Source: Urophycis tenuis
Lineage: Eukaryota > Chordata > Actinopteri > Gadiformes > Phycidae
Length of the DNA stretch: 64,000 bases
Assembly: GCA_036785325.1 (NCBI GenBank)
Contig: JAXIVH010000043.1
Coordinates: 172,501 to 236,500, forward strand
Direction: 5' to 3'
The translations under genes were made by a program, and so were the position numbers. How positions within the stretch are numbered: the first letter of the stretch is position 1; each line of letters begins with the position of its first letter. The notes under the pieces were generated by a model. It saw only the letters and a program-made list of their open reading frames with translations, did no database searches and was not told the DNA's origin. This document shows, piece by piece, positions 46,160 through 59,681 of this stretch.

Positions 46160-46272
46160 GTGGTGAATAGTGTGTGGGTGTGATGTGAGAGTGAGTCAGA
46201 AGGGGGCGGTAATGCAACGAAAGAACGGATGCAAACTGCCGTAAAAAACTAAGGAAGAAGAAGAAGAAGAAG
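46041..46272 (+). mobile_element. 3' UTR and (GAA)n tail of the Nimb-like LINE
   Basis: It contains (TG)n at 46095-46117, an uninterrupted run of about 40 G (46118-46158), then ggcggtaatgcaac at 46205 and (GAA)n at 46253-46272, the usual end of this fish LINE family. Confidence 0.8.
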
Positions 46273-46795
46273 GTCCAGAGACTGGTTGATCAGTATTCCT
46301 GGCTACCATTACACCATGAAGACAGAAGAACACTCCAAGCAACTCAGGGAAAGGATTATTGAAAAGTACAATTCAGGGGATGGATACCAAAAAATGTCCA
46401 AGGCATTGAACATCCCCCAGAGTTCAGTGAGGTCAATCATCAAGAAATGGAAGGAATATGGCACATGTGTGGCACATCTGCCTAGATCAGGTCGGCCTCG
46501 TAAACTGAGTGACCGTGCAAGTAGGAGACTGGTGAGAGAAGCCACCAAGACCCCTATGACTACTCTGAAGGAGTTACAAGCTTCAGCTGCTGATGGGAGA
46601 GACTGTGCATATAACTGCTGACCGGGTTCTTTACCGGTCAAAGGTTTATGGGAGAGTATGCTGAGCGATGAGAAAGCCACTGTTGAAGAAAATTCATATT
46701 AGATCTCGACTAGAGTTCGCCAAAAGGCATGTGGAAGACTCTATGGTCAAGTGGAAGATTATTTGGTCTGATGAGACCAAAATTTAGCTTACAGT
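46273..46795 (+). pseudogene. Tc1/mariner transposase remnant 1
   Basis: From ATG at 46316: KQLRERIIEKYNSGDGYQKM, IPQSSVRSIIKKWKEYGTC and LPRSGRPRKLSDRASRRLV, the paired HTH DNA-binding region with its GRPR-like hook. A frame change near 46600 leads to HITADRVLYRSKVYG, then LEFAKRHVEDSMVKW and IWSDETKI, where the first catalytic Asp lies, before an in-frame stop. The remaining catalytic part is missing. Confidence 0.88.
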
Positions 46796-47331
46796 ACCTC
46801 ACCATTGGCTGATGCTTCAAACGTGATGTTCTCAGAGGGAAGTGGCCACTGAGCTTAGAGTGTCATCAGCAGGTTGCAACAGAGATACAGAGAGACATTG
46901 AAGTGGACGTACCTGACCACCTGGCACAGCCGTCATCGTGTTGCATGGGCCAGGGAGCATTTATGCTGGACAAGGGACTAGTGGGCCTCAGTGCTGTTCT
47001 CGGATGAAAGTCAACTCACAGAAATGATGGCCGCACAATGATGTTGGAGATGTCAAGGAGAGCGCTATGCATCAGCCACTGTTGTCACCAGATGAGCCGT
47101 TGGTGGTGTTAGTGTGGGCAGGTGTGTCTAGTCAATACAGAACTGCCCTTTGTCCCTGTGTGAATTGTATAATGAGAAGCCCATACTACCTGAATAACAT
47201 CATTAATCCACTCATTGTGCCCCTGCATGAACAACAGGCCTAATTTCATCTTCATAGACGACAATGCTCCAGCTCATCAAGGTCGCATCATTAGGGAACG
47301 GCTGCTGGAGACTGGGGTACCTGTAGTTGGC
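46796..47331 (+). pseudogene. Tc1/mariner transposase remnant 2 (different family)
   Basis: Degenerate frames give the catalytic domain of a second Tc1-like family: FSDESxFT-like sequence near 46990, VWAGVSSQYRTAL near 47110, YYLNNIINPLIVPL near 47190 and FIFIDDNAPAHQGRIIRERL near 47250 (second catalytic Asp). It begins where remnant 1 ends and looks like a deletion junction between two unrelated elements. Confidence 0.8.
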
Positions 47332-47639
47332 TTTTGTTTCAATAAATTGTTTGCGATGAGGATATCACCATTGCATGCTTCTACTTAAATGCCCTGCTTT
47401 CGTGGTATATCACTGTGGTGTGAACTTTTTCCATTTTCCATAAATTTAACCCAAAACCAGCCAAATATCGCAAACTTTGTGTATAGCACCGAAAGCATTT
47501 GCAGATAAACATGTCCACGCCCCTGCTCGAGCAGTCTGCTCAACTACCTCAGCTGGTCGACTGGTACTTCCATCACTAAAAGGAGGAAAATGTTGGACGG
47601 TGAAATCACAACTCTTCTCCATCTTGGCACCACAGTGGT

Positions 47640-47866
47640 GGAACTGCTGATTGATTGATTGAAACTGCCAATGTCAGGACTGCAGAGTCACTCCCCATCT
47701 TCCGGAAGAGACTCAAGACTCACTTGTTCACCAGCAATTGAAAATGCTTTAAACTTGTTCTGGTGACTTGCTTGCTGTACTGGCAGCAATGAAGTGTTTC
47801 ACCTTTGGACAAATGTAGTTTTGTAGGTCGCTTTGGACAAAAGTGTCTGCTAAATGAATCCTCCCT
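47640..47866 (+). mobile_element. LINE/SINE 3' end with conserved fish tail
   Basis: The end of a LINE ORF2-like frame is visible (VRTAESLPIFRKRLKTHLFT, stop at about 47741), then a tail with gtaggtcgctttggac and aaaagtgtctgctaaatgaa (47824-47860), the same tail as in the SINE at 31.65 kb. Confidence 0.65.
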
Positions 47867-48910
47867 GCAAGTCTTCCACTATATAAACAATACCAAATCG
47901 TTTCCACTTCACTGACTTTCATAAAAAAGTACTTACTACAAAAAGGTCAAACACATCGCAAGTTAATTAATTTAACATGATCAAAGTTATAGATTTTAAT
48001 GTCAAAGTAAATTGCAGCAAATGGATAATGAACTCATTACTGAAATTATGCTTTACTTTAACCTTTAACCTATCAGACTGACTCCCATTTCTTCATTATT
48101 CAGAAATTGAATTGACAAAAAACATCTATGTTTGAACATTTGTTTTACAGAATAAGTTTGCCATCTTTGAATGACCCTAACCCTGACAGGTTTCTGGCAT
48201 TCTTTGGAATAAAACAAATTATCCGTCAGGCTTATTAATACAATCATTTATTTGGTAGCCATATCATAGTTTGTATGTTGAGTACACAATTAAAATTAGA
48301 AATAAACGGGAATGAAATTTTACATTTCAAATAAATGAGCATATCATACGAGTTAAAGAAATACAATTCAAAAAAGGCGTTTGGAAATGACAATTTTCCC
48401 TATTGCATAAAACAAACAATTCAAATTATTTGGACTCAGGATGTAATGACAATAGAAAAACGACAGTTGAAGAGAATTGGTCATCCTCATAACAAACCAA
48501 CAAAGCAACATTCCATGCAAGAGTTACGCGATCGAGGAAATACCGGATCTTTGTGGCTCTGCTACGGGAGCTGGCGGCCATGTTGGACCGATGGCTGAAC
48601 TCATCAGCCGGGGAGGCGATCCAGATGAGGAGACCAGGGTCACATTATTTCACTTACTGGCACCATGAAGCTAGTGGCACATTGACGGCATTTATGTTTA
48701 CGTCTTCAAGACTGAGTAGGCACAGGAATATATATTTATAAAGAACACAGAAGGTATCGACGGACAGATCACATCACTGCCCTCCACAGCTGCTGTCATA
48801 TGATAATTCAAAATTGGATACATGATTATGATTCACAAACAAAAAAGCTAACTGTATACCCTTCTCCCTCCACACACCAAAAAAAATATGACCTGCCATT
48901 ATTGGGCCTT
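47867..48910. other. Downstream flank / 3' UTR of tmpo
   Basis: AT-rich. The part next to 48910 should be tmpo 3' UTR on the minus strand, but I cannot fix a poly(A) site. 48540-48700 holds a short conserved-looking frame (LRELAAMLDRWLNSSAGEAI) of unknown origin, perhaps a transposon. Confidence 0.4.
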
Positions 48911-49304
48911 TTAAGCCGAAACCTTAGCCTTTGTGCTGGTTTGCTCCGTCTCAGAGCTGCTGAACGGACTCAATACCTCCACCTCCATGGTCTGGTAGAC
49001 GAAGAAGAGAAATGACACCAGCAGAGCCAGGAAAGAGAGCTTCAGCCAGACTGAGAAGCCACGGCGCACTGCTTTGGTCTGGACAGCAGGGGGCGCTGCA
49101 GAGACCAGCCTGGAGGCAGATGAGGCGATGGAGGAGGATGGAGGGGAGAGGGCCAGGTTGGAGGATCTGTGGCGGGTTTCTGAGTAGGTGCTGGTGGTGG
49201 TGGAGAGGCTCTTGGGGGAGAGCAAGAGGTTCTCATGGTTCCAGAAGTCACTGGGCTGGATGGGACGGCCGGCGGCTCCACGGATTGGCTTTCGACAAGA
49301 AGCA
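48911..49304 (-). CDS. tmpo: tmpo terminal exon (transmembrane, beta/gamma type)
   Basis: The acceptor TTTGGTTTCAG precedes 49304. The exon encodes ASCRKPIRGAAGRPIQPSDF, a Ser/Pro-rich linker, the hydrophobic helix WLKLSFLALLVSFLFFVYQ and a 29-residue lumenal tail ending at TAA 48913-48911. The single helix near the C-terminus fits a tail-anchored-like (type II) inner nuclear membrane protein. Confidence 0.93.
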
Positions 49305-50906
49305 CTGAAACCAAAATCAAACTCATCACATACGCGTGTATATATGTATACGTTATAACTGAATTTACTTTTTATATTCATACTGTACTGATCTCATCTA
49401 CGTTAATCGATTGAGGGATAAAATAAATGAGAATAGGACAGAGACATGAACCAAAGCCCATGTTTAATACTTGACTTAAAAGAGCCCCTCATGTACCACC
49501 AGGTTTGTGGCTGATTAGTTATTAGAATAGAATTTATTACACCATACAGAGTTATGAATCCAACCTGTCTACCAGTCGGTACAGTCCACCAGGGAGCAGA
49601 TCCTTCATACAGCTGAGGACACTCCCACTTGTCATGTCACAAATGGACCTGATGGACCCTATAACAGAAGTGATGCATGTTGTGGCTCATGTCTTACATG
49701 ATTCCCGTAGGACTGCTGAGGTCATTTGCAAACACTTCCTTCAGAATGTTCCTCTCTTGGGATTTGGGGGACTGGGCCACCACCTTCTCCACCTGGAGAA
49801 CGAGAGAGAGGACCAACATCAACACATGCTCCTCCTGCATTTGCTCAGCATTAATAAACCTGGGAGATGGTAAGATGCCTAACCCTACGCTCACACTGGT
49901 GTTTTTTAGACAGAGGCTTGGCGACGCAATACCATTCATTTACAATGACAGTGAGCGACGGGCGGCAAGGCGAAGCGTGTGGGCTGCAAAACGCGAGGAG
50001 GGCAGGGCAAAAAATAGAAACGAGTCCTATTTTATGCAAATGTTGAGCGAAAAAACACAGCTATTGCGAAAGCCAATCCGAGCGAAGGAGGCGTGGCGGC
50101 CGCGCAACTTCAGAAAATAATCCAACATGGTGGACCACGTCGGCGAGAGATATATCTAACAGGACTTTACCCTGGTATGTGCTTCGAAATCTATCGAGAA
50201 ATAAATGTTGTTAAACCAGAAAACGTCATGGTATGGCTGGATATTTTTCTTGATAGTTGCACTTCCTAAAGTAAACTAACAAGCACAGACACTCCCCCAG
50301 AATGCCCACCAGGCGAATATCGCCAAGCACAAATGCGCTTGGTCGCCCGTCAGTGTGAGCGTAGGGTAAGCCAGCCTTGGCTAGTAGCACACATGCAGTG
50401 TCTCTATCCCAATGAAATCAATGAGAGAGAATGCATCATATGACTCCAATTACCCACTGTCTAATTTCCAACTGAAAACCATACAAGCCACCAGAGGGTG
50501 CTGGCCCTGACAATGGATACCACAGAGCTCATCATGTGAACATAGAAAAAAAAAAAAAAACTAAGTCCACAGGACCTCACAGTGAATCCCATGTGGATGC
50601 ACACAAACCCCTTATCCTAAACCCTTACCCACCAATCGTAAACCTGACCCTAACCTCACCTCACAGTGAATCCCATGTGGATGCACACAAACACCTCCAC
50701 TCACCAATCCCCAGTGCATCCTGCGTTTGTGACAGGAGGAATTGGATAGGATTAAAACCTTGTCGGAGTAGGACTGCTTTGACAAGAGTGCCACAAAGCT
50801 GTGTCTCCTGACTGGACTGAGGTCCAAGAGGAAGGGAGGGATTTTCTGCTGCTTCCCCTCTGCCACATGGGTGTCAGAACACTCCTTCTGAGGACATTGT
50901 GTGCAT

Positions 50907-50974
<68 letters not shown>

Positions 50975-53900
50975 GACAAATACCAATTAACACACTACTC
51001 TTCTGAATAGACATACAGCTGCTGTACACACTCACACGAGAACCAGTCGGTTCCATACCACAACTGGGGGGTGGTCGGGTGTGCATACTGCACCCCCCCT
51101 GAGACTAAGGGAGTAGGGGCTTGGCTTGGGGAGGCAGGGATCATAGAATAGAAATACCTTATTGATCCCAAGCTGGGAAATTGCAAACTGATTGATCAGC
51201 GGTCTCATCAACTGCTACAAAAATTAATAGCATTTTTTTTATATTTATCAAACGCCATCTCATCAGATGGCGATGGAAAAATATATATTTGTTGTTAGTG
51301 TATTGTTAGTCATGAATCCTGATGTGTAAAACCACTCGGTACAACATGGTACACACAATAAAACATTTGTCTTCTCAACAGACAATGAAAATAGAAACAG
51401 GTTTGTGATCTAAAAATCATAAAACTAGAACTAGAACCCTGAGTTCTCCAAACCAAATCACTCCTACCCACCAGAGGGTCTCTGCTCTGAGAAATAGTTT
51501 TTGCTGTAAACTGTGGTGCCTGCAGTCGCAAATATAACACAAAAATTAACAGAAATTTACACAAGACCTTCAGACTCTAACCAACCTCTTCATCGTGTAA
51601 ATGGTGTCAATTACACAAAATCTAGTAAACATAGTGTCCCAAAATGTCCTAAACAAAACCAAGAGCCATAAAATACTCCAAAATAAACTATTGAAGCAAT
51701 GAAAGAATGTACGATCCAACCTCCAACAAGGTGGTGTCCAGGGGTCCTTCCATCACCAGAGGAGAAACACTACTACTGCTCTGGTCCTGGAGGGTGGACC
51801 ATTAAAACCAGTGTGGTTCTAATGGTCCTGGAGGGTGGACCATTAAAACCAGTGTGGTTCTAATGGTCCTGGAGGGTGGACCATTAAAACCAGTGTGGTT
51901 CTAATGGTCCTGGAGGGTGGACCATTAAAACCAGTGTGGTTCTAATGGTCCTGGAGGGTGGACCATTAAAACCAGTGTGGTTCTAATGGTCCTGGAGGGT
52001 GGACCATTTAAACCAGTGTGGTTTTAATGGTCCTGGAGGGTGGACCATTAAAACCAGTGTGGTTCTAATGGTCCTGGAGGGTGGACCATTAAAACCAGTG
52101 TGGTTCTAATGGTCCTGGAGGGTGGACCATTTAAACCAGTGTGGTTCTAATGGTCCTGGAGGGTGGACCATTAAAACCAGTGTGGTTCTAATGGTCCTGG
52201 AGGGTGGACCATTTAAACCAGTGTGGTTCTAATGGTCCTGGAGGGTGGACCATTAAAACCAGTGTGGTTCTAATACACAAAAGAGTACCCAGAGGAGGAA
52301 GAGAACTATGTGGTGAGGCCCTGGGAACAGCCTGGGGGTCTCAGTGGATTTGGGGGTCTTCACTGCCAAAAGATGAGGTGCTTTGGACACCGCAAAGTCT
52401 TCAGACGATCTCAAAATCTCTAAATCCCAGAGTGGCTCCCATTGGCCAGCCTGTGGCCTGGATGTACCTGGGGTTTCCCATTGGGAGAGTGTCCCATTGC
52501 ATTAGCCTGACTGACCAGGGGGCGGGTCTGCATTAGCCTGGGGTAGCTAAAAATATCAATTTGCCAGTGAAAAGGGAAAAAAAGCAAATGTATTGGAAGT
52601 GGCCACCAGGAAAGCCCTAAATCCCAGGAGGGCACCCCAGTGAGCAACTGTGAGTCACGGTGGGTGTGGGAAGCCATTCTCAGACATACAGCCTCATCTA
52701 AAACTTTGTGCCTTTCTAGATAGCTTGGTATCTGGACACTCCTCCACTGAGACACAACACCATCAAGTTGATAACAAGCAGTGATTCATCAAGTAGAACA
52801 GAGAGGAGAGGATGAGGACAGAAGTCTGAGTGTGTGTATCTGTGTTCATAAAAGTGCTTTTCCCCCAAGAGAAGTGCATGAAAAGGGCCAAACGGTTTGG
52901 GTTCCTGTTCCTCCCACCAGAGCAGTGGGTTGCTCCCACCACAGCAGTGGGAGGGCACATGTGGGCGGGGATTGCCGGGTCCAATAGCACCATGACCCCC
53001 CCCCCAAAGTCATGGTCATTGGCCTACTTGGCACCACGTCAGACCTGCTTCAAATCAGTCCCTCAGGGAGATGCAGAGCTCCCCGCTAGAGAACCAAGTC
53101 ACCCCACCATCACTGGAGAGCACCATGGGGTTTGTGTAAAGTGTCCAGAGCCAGGGTGAGGGATGGGGCGTTACCTTATTGTGCTGGCTGCTTCGTGTCC
53201 GGGTGGTGACGGGGGTCTTCCCTCGGCTGCGGACCATCCTCTCCACCAGGGGGATGGGCTCAGGGAGCGGCTCGGGCTCTGGGATCACCTCTGGTTCCGG
53301 CTCAGGAATCCCCCTGGCCTCTTTTGGAGAAACACAAGCTTTGTTCAGCCTGCTCAAATAAAAACTTGAACCAAGTGTGAATCCCTCCATCTTCACTCCA
53401 CTCCAAGGTGGAGTATGAATCACTCCATTTTACTACAATAAAATATTACCAAGATGGCAGGGGCAATCAGCAGATATGAGTCATTGATCTTCATGACATT
53501 AATCAAGTTTAAAGTCTGTACGTCACTTGGATAAGTGTCTGCTAAATGCAACATAAAGCTTTACTCAGTAGATGCATTTTGATATTCAAGGGAATTCACA
53601 TTACTAATAGTCAAGTCTGACTTTTGTCACTAGTCCTATGTCTGGGCTGCAGAAGTGTCAGCAATGCACGCTTTGCATTGCTGAAGTTCCTAACAACAGT
53701 CACCAAAATGTCCCCTAGGTGATGACAACACAGTAGGTCAGATGGAGCACATCAAATCACACACTTCAAACTAAAGCAGGAAATACGGGATCATTTCCCT
53801 TTGTGAAAACCTACATTTAATTGAATTGTTCCATTCAATGTTTTTCCTTCATTCAATTAATACATTTCTTTATCATAGTTATTCATGCATTTTTACTGCA

Positions 53901-56900
53901 TAGCTTTGGCTCCGTCTCTGTACTCTGCACAATGACAATAAAGTTGAATCTAATCTAATGTTCTTTATTGGTATAGATTCCTTTGGTGTTTATTATTTTC
54001 CCCACTCCTGCTCCTCAGACACGCTCCCTTGGGTAAATAAAGGTCAAGGGACAAGAGATGATGAAGATGGTGGTGGTGGTGGTGCACCTTCCTCCTTGTC
54101 GCTGAACTGGTCCGAGTCTGTGTGTCCGTTGTGATTTGCCTCCGTCTCGGTCTGGACAGGAGGGAGGTGTGGAGTGGCGGGGGAGCTGCTCTCCTCCAGC
54201 AGCCTCAGAAGCTTCTTCTCATAAACCCGACGGGTCGACGCTAGAACAGCAAGACACATGGTCAACACTCCCTAACCCAATAGGAAGAGATGATGGTCAA
54301 CACTCGGCCAATAGGAAGGGGTTGTTGGTTGACTGTGTAATATATGTGTAACAGACCGTTTTTTGCATTTTGTATAATACACAACAGAAACATTTTCTCT
54401 CTTTAGACAAGTCATAACTCTCCAACTTGAAGTTTGGATTGAAGTCTCTAAAATTCCTGATACTTCCGTCAAAGGCAAAACTGTTTTAATGAATAACTTT
54501 GCAACATTGGCAAGTTCCCAAATTGATATGCGTGTATTCAAACATTGAACACGTTTCACCCGTTTCAACAGGAACAGAGTGAACAGTGAATTCCCCTCCA
54601 GGAATGGAGCAGCTGAAGTGCTTCTGTGTGGGCACTGACCTACAATGGGCCCGGCCTCCACCCCCAACTTCATCAGCTCATCTTTTAGGCCTTCCGTCGT
54701 CAGCTCGGCCACATCAAGGCCCTCGCTCTGGACCTTGTCAGTCTTCCTGATGGCCTTCTGTGGGTGCAACATGTCAGATGTCAACCTCAGCTACTCAACC
54801 AGGATAACAGAGAATCTAGAGCATGAATAGTGTTATAAAGCATCAACAATACAATGTTCTTATTGCATATTTTTGGGGGGATTCAGTTATTGAAATAGTC
54901 CTAATGCTGTGACTCAACACAACACAACACGCAAAAGTGGTTGCCAGATTGGTAGCCATGGATCTCCTTTGCAGCCAATCTGGCAACCACGTGTGCCGGC
55001 ATGTTCCATGGTAAAATGAGGGGAAATCAGAAACAGTTCTGTCAAACCACCAATTATGTTCTGAAATGTATCTCAGAACAAAAGGTCATTATGATGTCAT
55101 TAAAAACAGGGTCCTGATGATGAACAGATCTATGGAGTCTTAAAAGGTGCAGTTTGTGGGGTTTACTGGCATGTTGCGATGGGGTTGCAACCAGCTGAAT
55201 ACAACCCCCTCCAGGCAGCTTTGTTGACCTCGGTTTCAACCATCAACAACCAGACTTCAAGGCTATGATTTATTTCTACAACGACCAACTACAGACCTCC
55301 AGTCACTCAGCCATTGAATGTGGAGATGAAAGCCATGTTTACACAGCAATTGGTGCGTGTTAAGGAATGCGCTGGGAGCCTGGCCACCAGGTCACATCCA
55401 CTCGTGACCCCACGGGCCTCAACACAACGCCACAACAAAACAGGGTGTCATAAGAAGACCACTGGGAAATGTTTTGTAGCTACCCCATTTCTGACTGTAT
55501 GCTTCCCTGTCTTAGCAGTCGTTCTGGTTGAGTGTCGGCTAAAGGACGGGATTTTATAAATACGTAGTAGCAAAGTTATAATTGTGATTTTTTTTGGAGA
55601 AGCATATTTTCCTATATTTTACATTTTAATTCCTTACTGAATGTATTACTTTTTACTTAATTTCTTTCCATTCTCTACGCCCTTCGTATATCACAGCCTC
55701 CTGCAGAGCGGCTGGTACAGTAACATTCCCTCTAATGTGCCCTCATGCAGCCCATCCCCATCATTGCCACTCGCCTCCTGGCCGATATGAGAGGTTCATC
55801 ATGACGGGAGTATATCAGTGTGTCAGCACCATAGACTGTATATAACTAATGGACAAACCCTCCGTGACGTCACCCATAGGCATTCTTAACAGCGGAGATG
55901 AAGCCTAAAATTGAGCTTCTGGGCGCCGCCATCTTGGACATTTCAGTCTGTGTTCTAAGCCCGCCTACCTCCAGCCAGACCAATCAAAGCCTCGAATCCG
56001 TGAAGGTCGTGCCGTGATGACAGATGACAGCTGCCAATCATGTTGACCACGCCCTTAATTATTCATAAAATAAATCCTTCTCTGTGCATTAAAATAATGG
56101 ATTCTAAAAAAATTGACCCCGCCTCACAGTTGTCATGGACTCGAACACTACTGAAAGACACCAAAACCGTTTTTTGAACCAGGCTGTAAACATGTTTATT
56201 TTGGCTGTAAAGTTGGACATTTTAACATGGGTGTCTATGGGAGTTGACTCCGTTCTGCAGCCAGCCTCAAGCGGCCAGTCGAGGAACTGCAAGTTTTTGC
56301 ACTTCCGCATGGGCTTCATTTTTCAGCATGGAATGTTGCCGCTTGGTCAGCACGTGACCATATTCTAGCGATTGTTTGGGCAGCGATACAATATCTTCTG
56401 ACGTCACAAAGTCTGCAGCAATAAGTTTAAGTTTGACTCCAGGGCCTTTGATCTATGGGATTATATAATTCTGGTTGGTTCTGGTTGGCTATATTAACTG
56501 TGTCTGTGATAATCACCGTGTGCTGATAAAATAGAGTTTGAGTTTTGTTGAGACGACCGATATGCGATGCTGTCCTGAAAAGACAAAGGCTATAAAAACA
56601 GCACTAGGGGAGTTTAGTTAGGAGGAACAGAGTGGAGCCACATGGTTTTCTGACATTCTATGTCAATACGACTTAAAAAGGAAGACACTAAAGGAATGTG
56701 GACTAAATGAAACATTGCTTTGACAAAGGAGAAGGAATCAGGTGGATTGCTGTTCATTGGAATGGGTGAGGCCAATAAACACATGCACTAAAGGTGAAAC
56801 AGATACCAGGATCATAGACTTCATAAATATACACACAACAAATTAACGTAACATATTTACATTTAGCGGGCGCGGGTGAAATATTTCATTGCTGTTAATA

Positions 56901-59618
56901 CAGTAAGAAAGTCACCAGAACAAGTTTCAATTGCTAGGTTAACCATTGCTAGTATACAACATATCAGGCTGAGTGCCAAGTTACAAATATAAATCATATT
57001 CAACAGCATCGCCTGTGACCCACGTGTCCATATGAGCAGGCAGGGAAACGGACAGGCAGGGAAACGGACAGCCGCACTGTTTTCGGGTCCTTCTCGTCAT
57101 CACAGCTGCTGTGATACTGACTAATGAGTACCAGCTCCACAGTCATTATAGTATGTGTGTGCGTACAAAACACAGAGCCCCGTTGTGTGTAACGCACACA
57201 GACTGTACGGAACAGTTTGTAAACGTTCAGTGCATGTGTATATGGGTAGAAAGGTTTTAACTATTGAGTATTGAATCTTCTTGCGCACCGTTGGGCCTAC
57301 AAACAACAAGAGTACTTGTAGAGTTTGTAGAGAGTTTTGTTTATTAACATATTCTTGGTACTTCAGAAACTTAGCTGAACATGTCATGTACTGCAAATGG
57401 CAGTGGAGCGGCCGTGACAGGAAGCAATATGGGATTCACATTATTAAGAAGTGTCCCCCTTATCGGGCCGATGTCCATCATGCATCCAGGCAAAACTTAG
57501 GGTGTGCAGTGCACACAGGCAGGGAATTTACACACATCCAGGACAAGGCCTGCCAAATGAGGTAGGCGTGGCCTATATGCTCATAACAAGAGAGGCAATC
57601 AGAAGTCCTGCTCCCTCTACTTTACGCAGTGCAATCAGAAGTCCTGCTCCCTCTACTTTACGCAGTGCAATCAGAAGTCCTGCTCCCTCTACTTTACTGG
57701 GCAGTGCAATCAGAAGTCCTGCTCCCTCTACTTTACTGGGCAGTGCAATCAGAAGTCCTGCTCCCTCTACTTTACTGGGCAGTGCAATCAGAAGTCCTGC
57801 TCTCTCTACTTTACTGGGCAGTGCAATCAGAAGTCCTGCTCTCTCTACTTTACTGGGCAGTGCAATCAGAAGTCCTGCTCTCTCTACTTTACTGGGCAGT
57901 GCAATCAGAAGTCCTGCTCTCTCTACTTTACTGGGCAGTGCAATCAGAAGTCCTGCTCTCTCTACTTTACTGGGCAGTGCAATCAGAAGTCCTGCTCTCT
58001 CTACTTTACTGGGCAGTGCAATCAGAAGTCCTGCTCTCTCTACTTTACTGGGCAGTGCTATCCAAAGCTGCTGCGTGCTGCGTGCTAGCCCTCAGACAGA
58101 GCTGCCTTCAGGAAATTAAAGTGTTCAAAGTAACCCTGTGAAGTCCAGGGGCGTCATGTCTGTAGAGGCTTTATGGCTTGAGGCCAAAGCATAGACTGCA
58201 GCCGATACTTTTGTTGAAAGGTATTTGATAAGTTGAAACAGTCAAAAGTTGTTTTTCCCCCCTCTAAATCTATTTGGTATTAGATGACCCATAGAAAGGA
58301 AAGCCTTTAATGAATTTTCAAACCTCCTTGAGGTTAAAACATTCAAGTAAATTAAACAGATGCCTGCAGCAAAACGGTTGCATAGTGCAAAAGAAAGACA
58401 GACAGACAGACAGAAATGGAGGCCTGCTAGCCTGTTGCATAACCAGCAGCATTCCAGGAGCTGTGTGAACCCAGGAGAATGGGAAAAGGGAAGAGAAAGG
58501 ATAGGCTGGCGTTCCCAACGCCCAACCCTCAGCGTTAAATAAAAAGGACACGGCTGGAGCCTTGCTTCCTCTGTAGCATCAACTAGCATCAACTAAACCT
58601 GTATCATGAAGACGTCTACAATAGAAATAAATCATGTTAACATAGAAAGCATATACAAACATGGTTTACACTTCATAACAAAGCAAATGGTCATCACGTA
58701 GAGTACTGAAACTACAGAAAAGTGCAGGGCTTAGAAAACAGCATACAAGACGAGTAACATAGAAACCAACAAATATCATCTACACAACGTGGCAAACTCA
58801 TCCACAAGCTCCCATACACCCATTACATACACATGGATGTGATTTTCTCCACACACGCATGTTACACATGTGAGCTATGGAATGGAACCCCTGGCCACAC
58901 ACAGCTGGCTGATGTCACCACGGTTACGCCAGGTGGTTTTTCCACTGCCCTTGTTAGTTGGAAAAACAAACAAAACCCAGCTCAGTTTGTGGTCTGCCAC
59001 TCTAGAGGGGCGCACCTGACATTCATACATGGAATGTGAAATACTTCAAACTGTTGGAGGTGTTGGATGTTAACACCTTTACTACAGTGGTGGTGGGGGG
59101 GGGGGGGGGGGGGGGGGGGTATAGAGCTTTAGACCAAGGAAAGCATGCGGGGATGGACTGGAACCACAAAATAATAATATCCTTTTTATTTTTTGCCCTA
59201 AATATTTTTGCCTGCACATGCAGCACTTTTAGTTTTAGCGTTTTCTCCATTTGTGACGTTATGATCCCTTCTCACTTTGAATAAACAGCTGTATCTCAGA
59301 ACTGTACGCAAGAGTGTGTGAGTGAACTATTTGAAGCATGTGAGGAATGCAGGTTTTGGTTGAGGCAGACTTCAGCCTCCATCACAAGTCTATAATCTCT
59401 GAGGCATGGTGGGGTTTTACCAAGAGAACACAGGGCGTCACAACAACACAAAGACAACACATTACACATGTGAGTAGTGTTTTAACCCCCCCCCCCCCCG
59501 TCAAAACACACACACCCGAGAAAGTATTTCCGCAATAAAGCAGAACCAACTTTCTGACATGAGGAATGTCAGAGATTCAGGCCTTGTAACAGCAATGTCT
59601 GACTCAACCTGGAGGAAG

Positions 59619-59681
<63 letters not shown>

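Noticed and set aside
57595..58056. Regular direct repeats resembling a CRISPR array
   Set aside because: Units are contiguous with no unique spacers, and the genome is eukaryotic.
57451..58141. Repetitive open frames encoding SAIRSPAPSTLLG-type and EVLLPLLYWAVQ-type peptides
   Set aside because: The minisatellite unit length is a multiple of three, so frames stay open by chance; no splice or start evidence.
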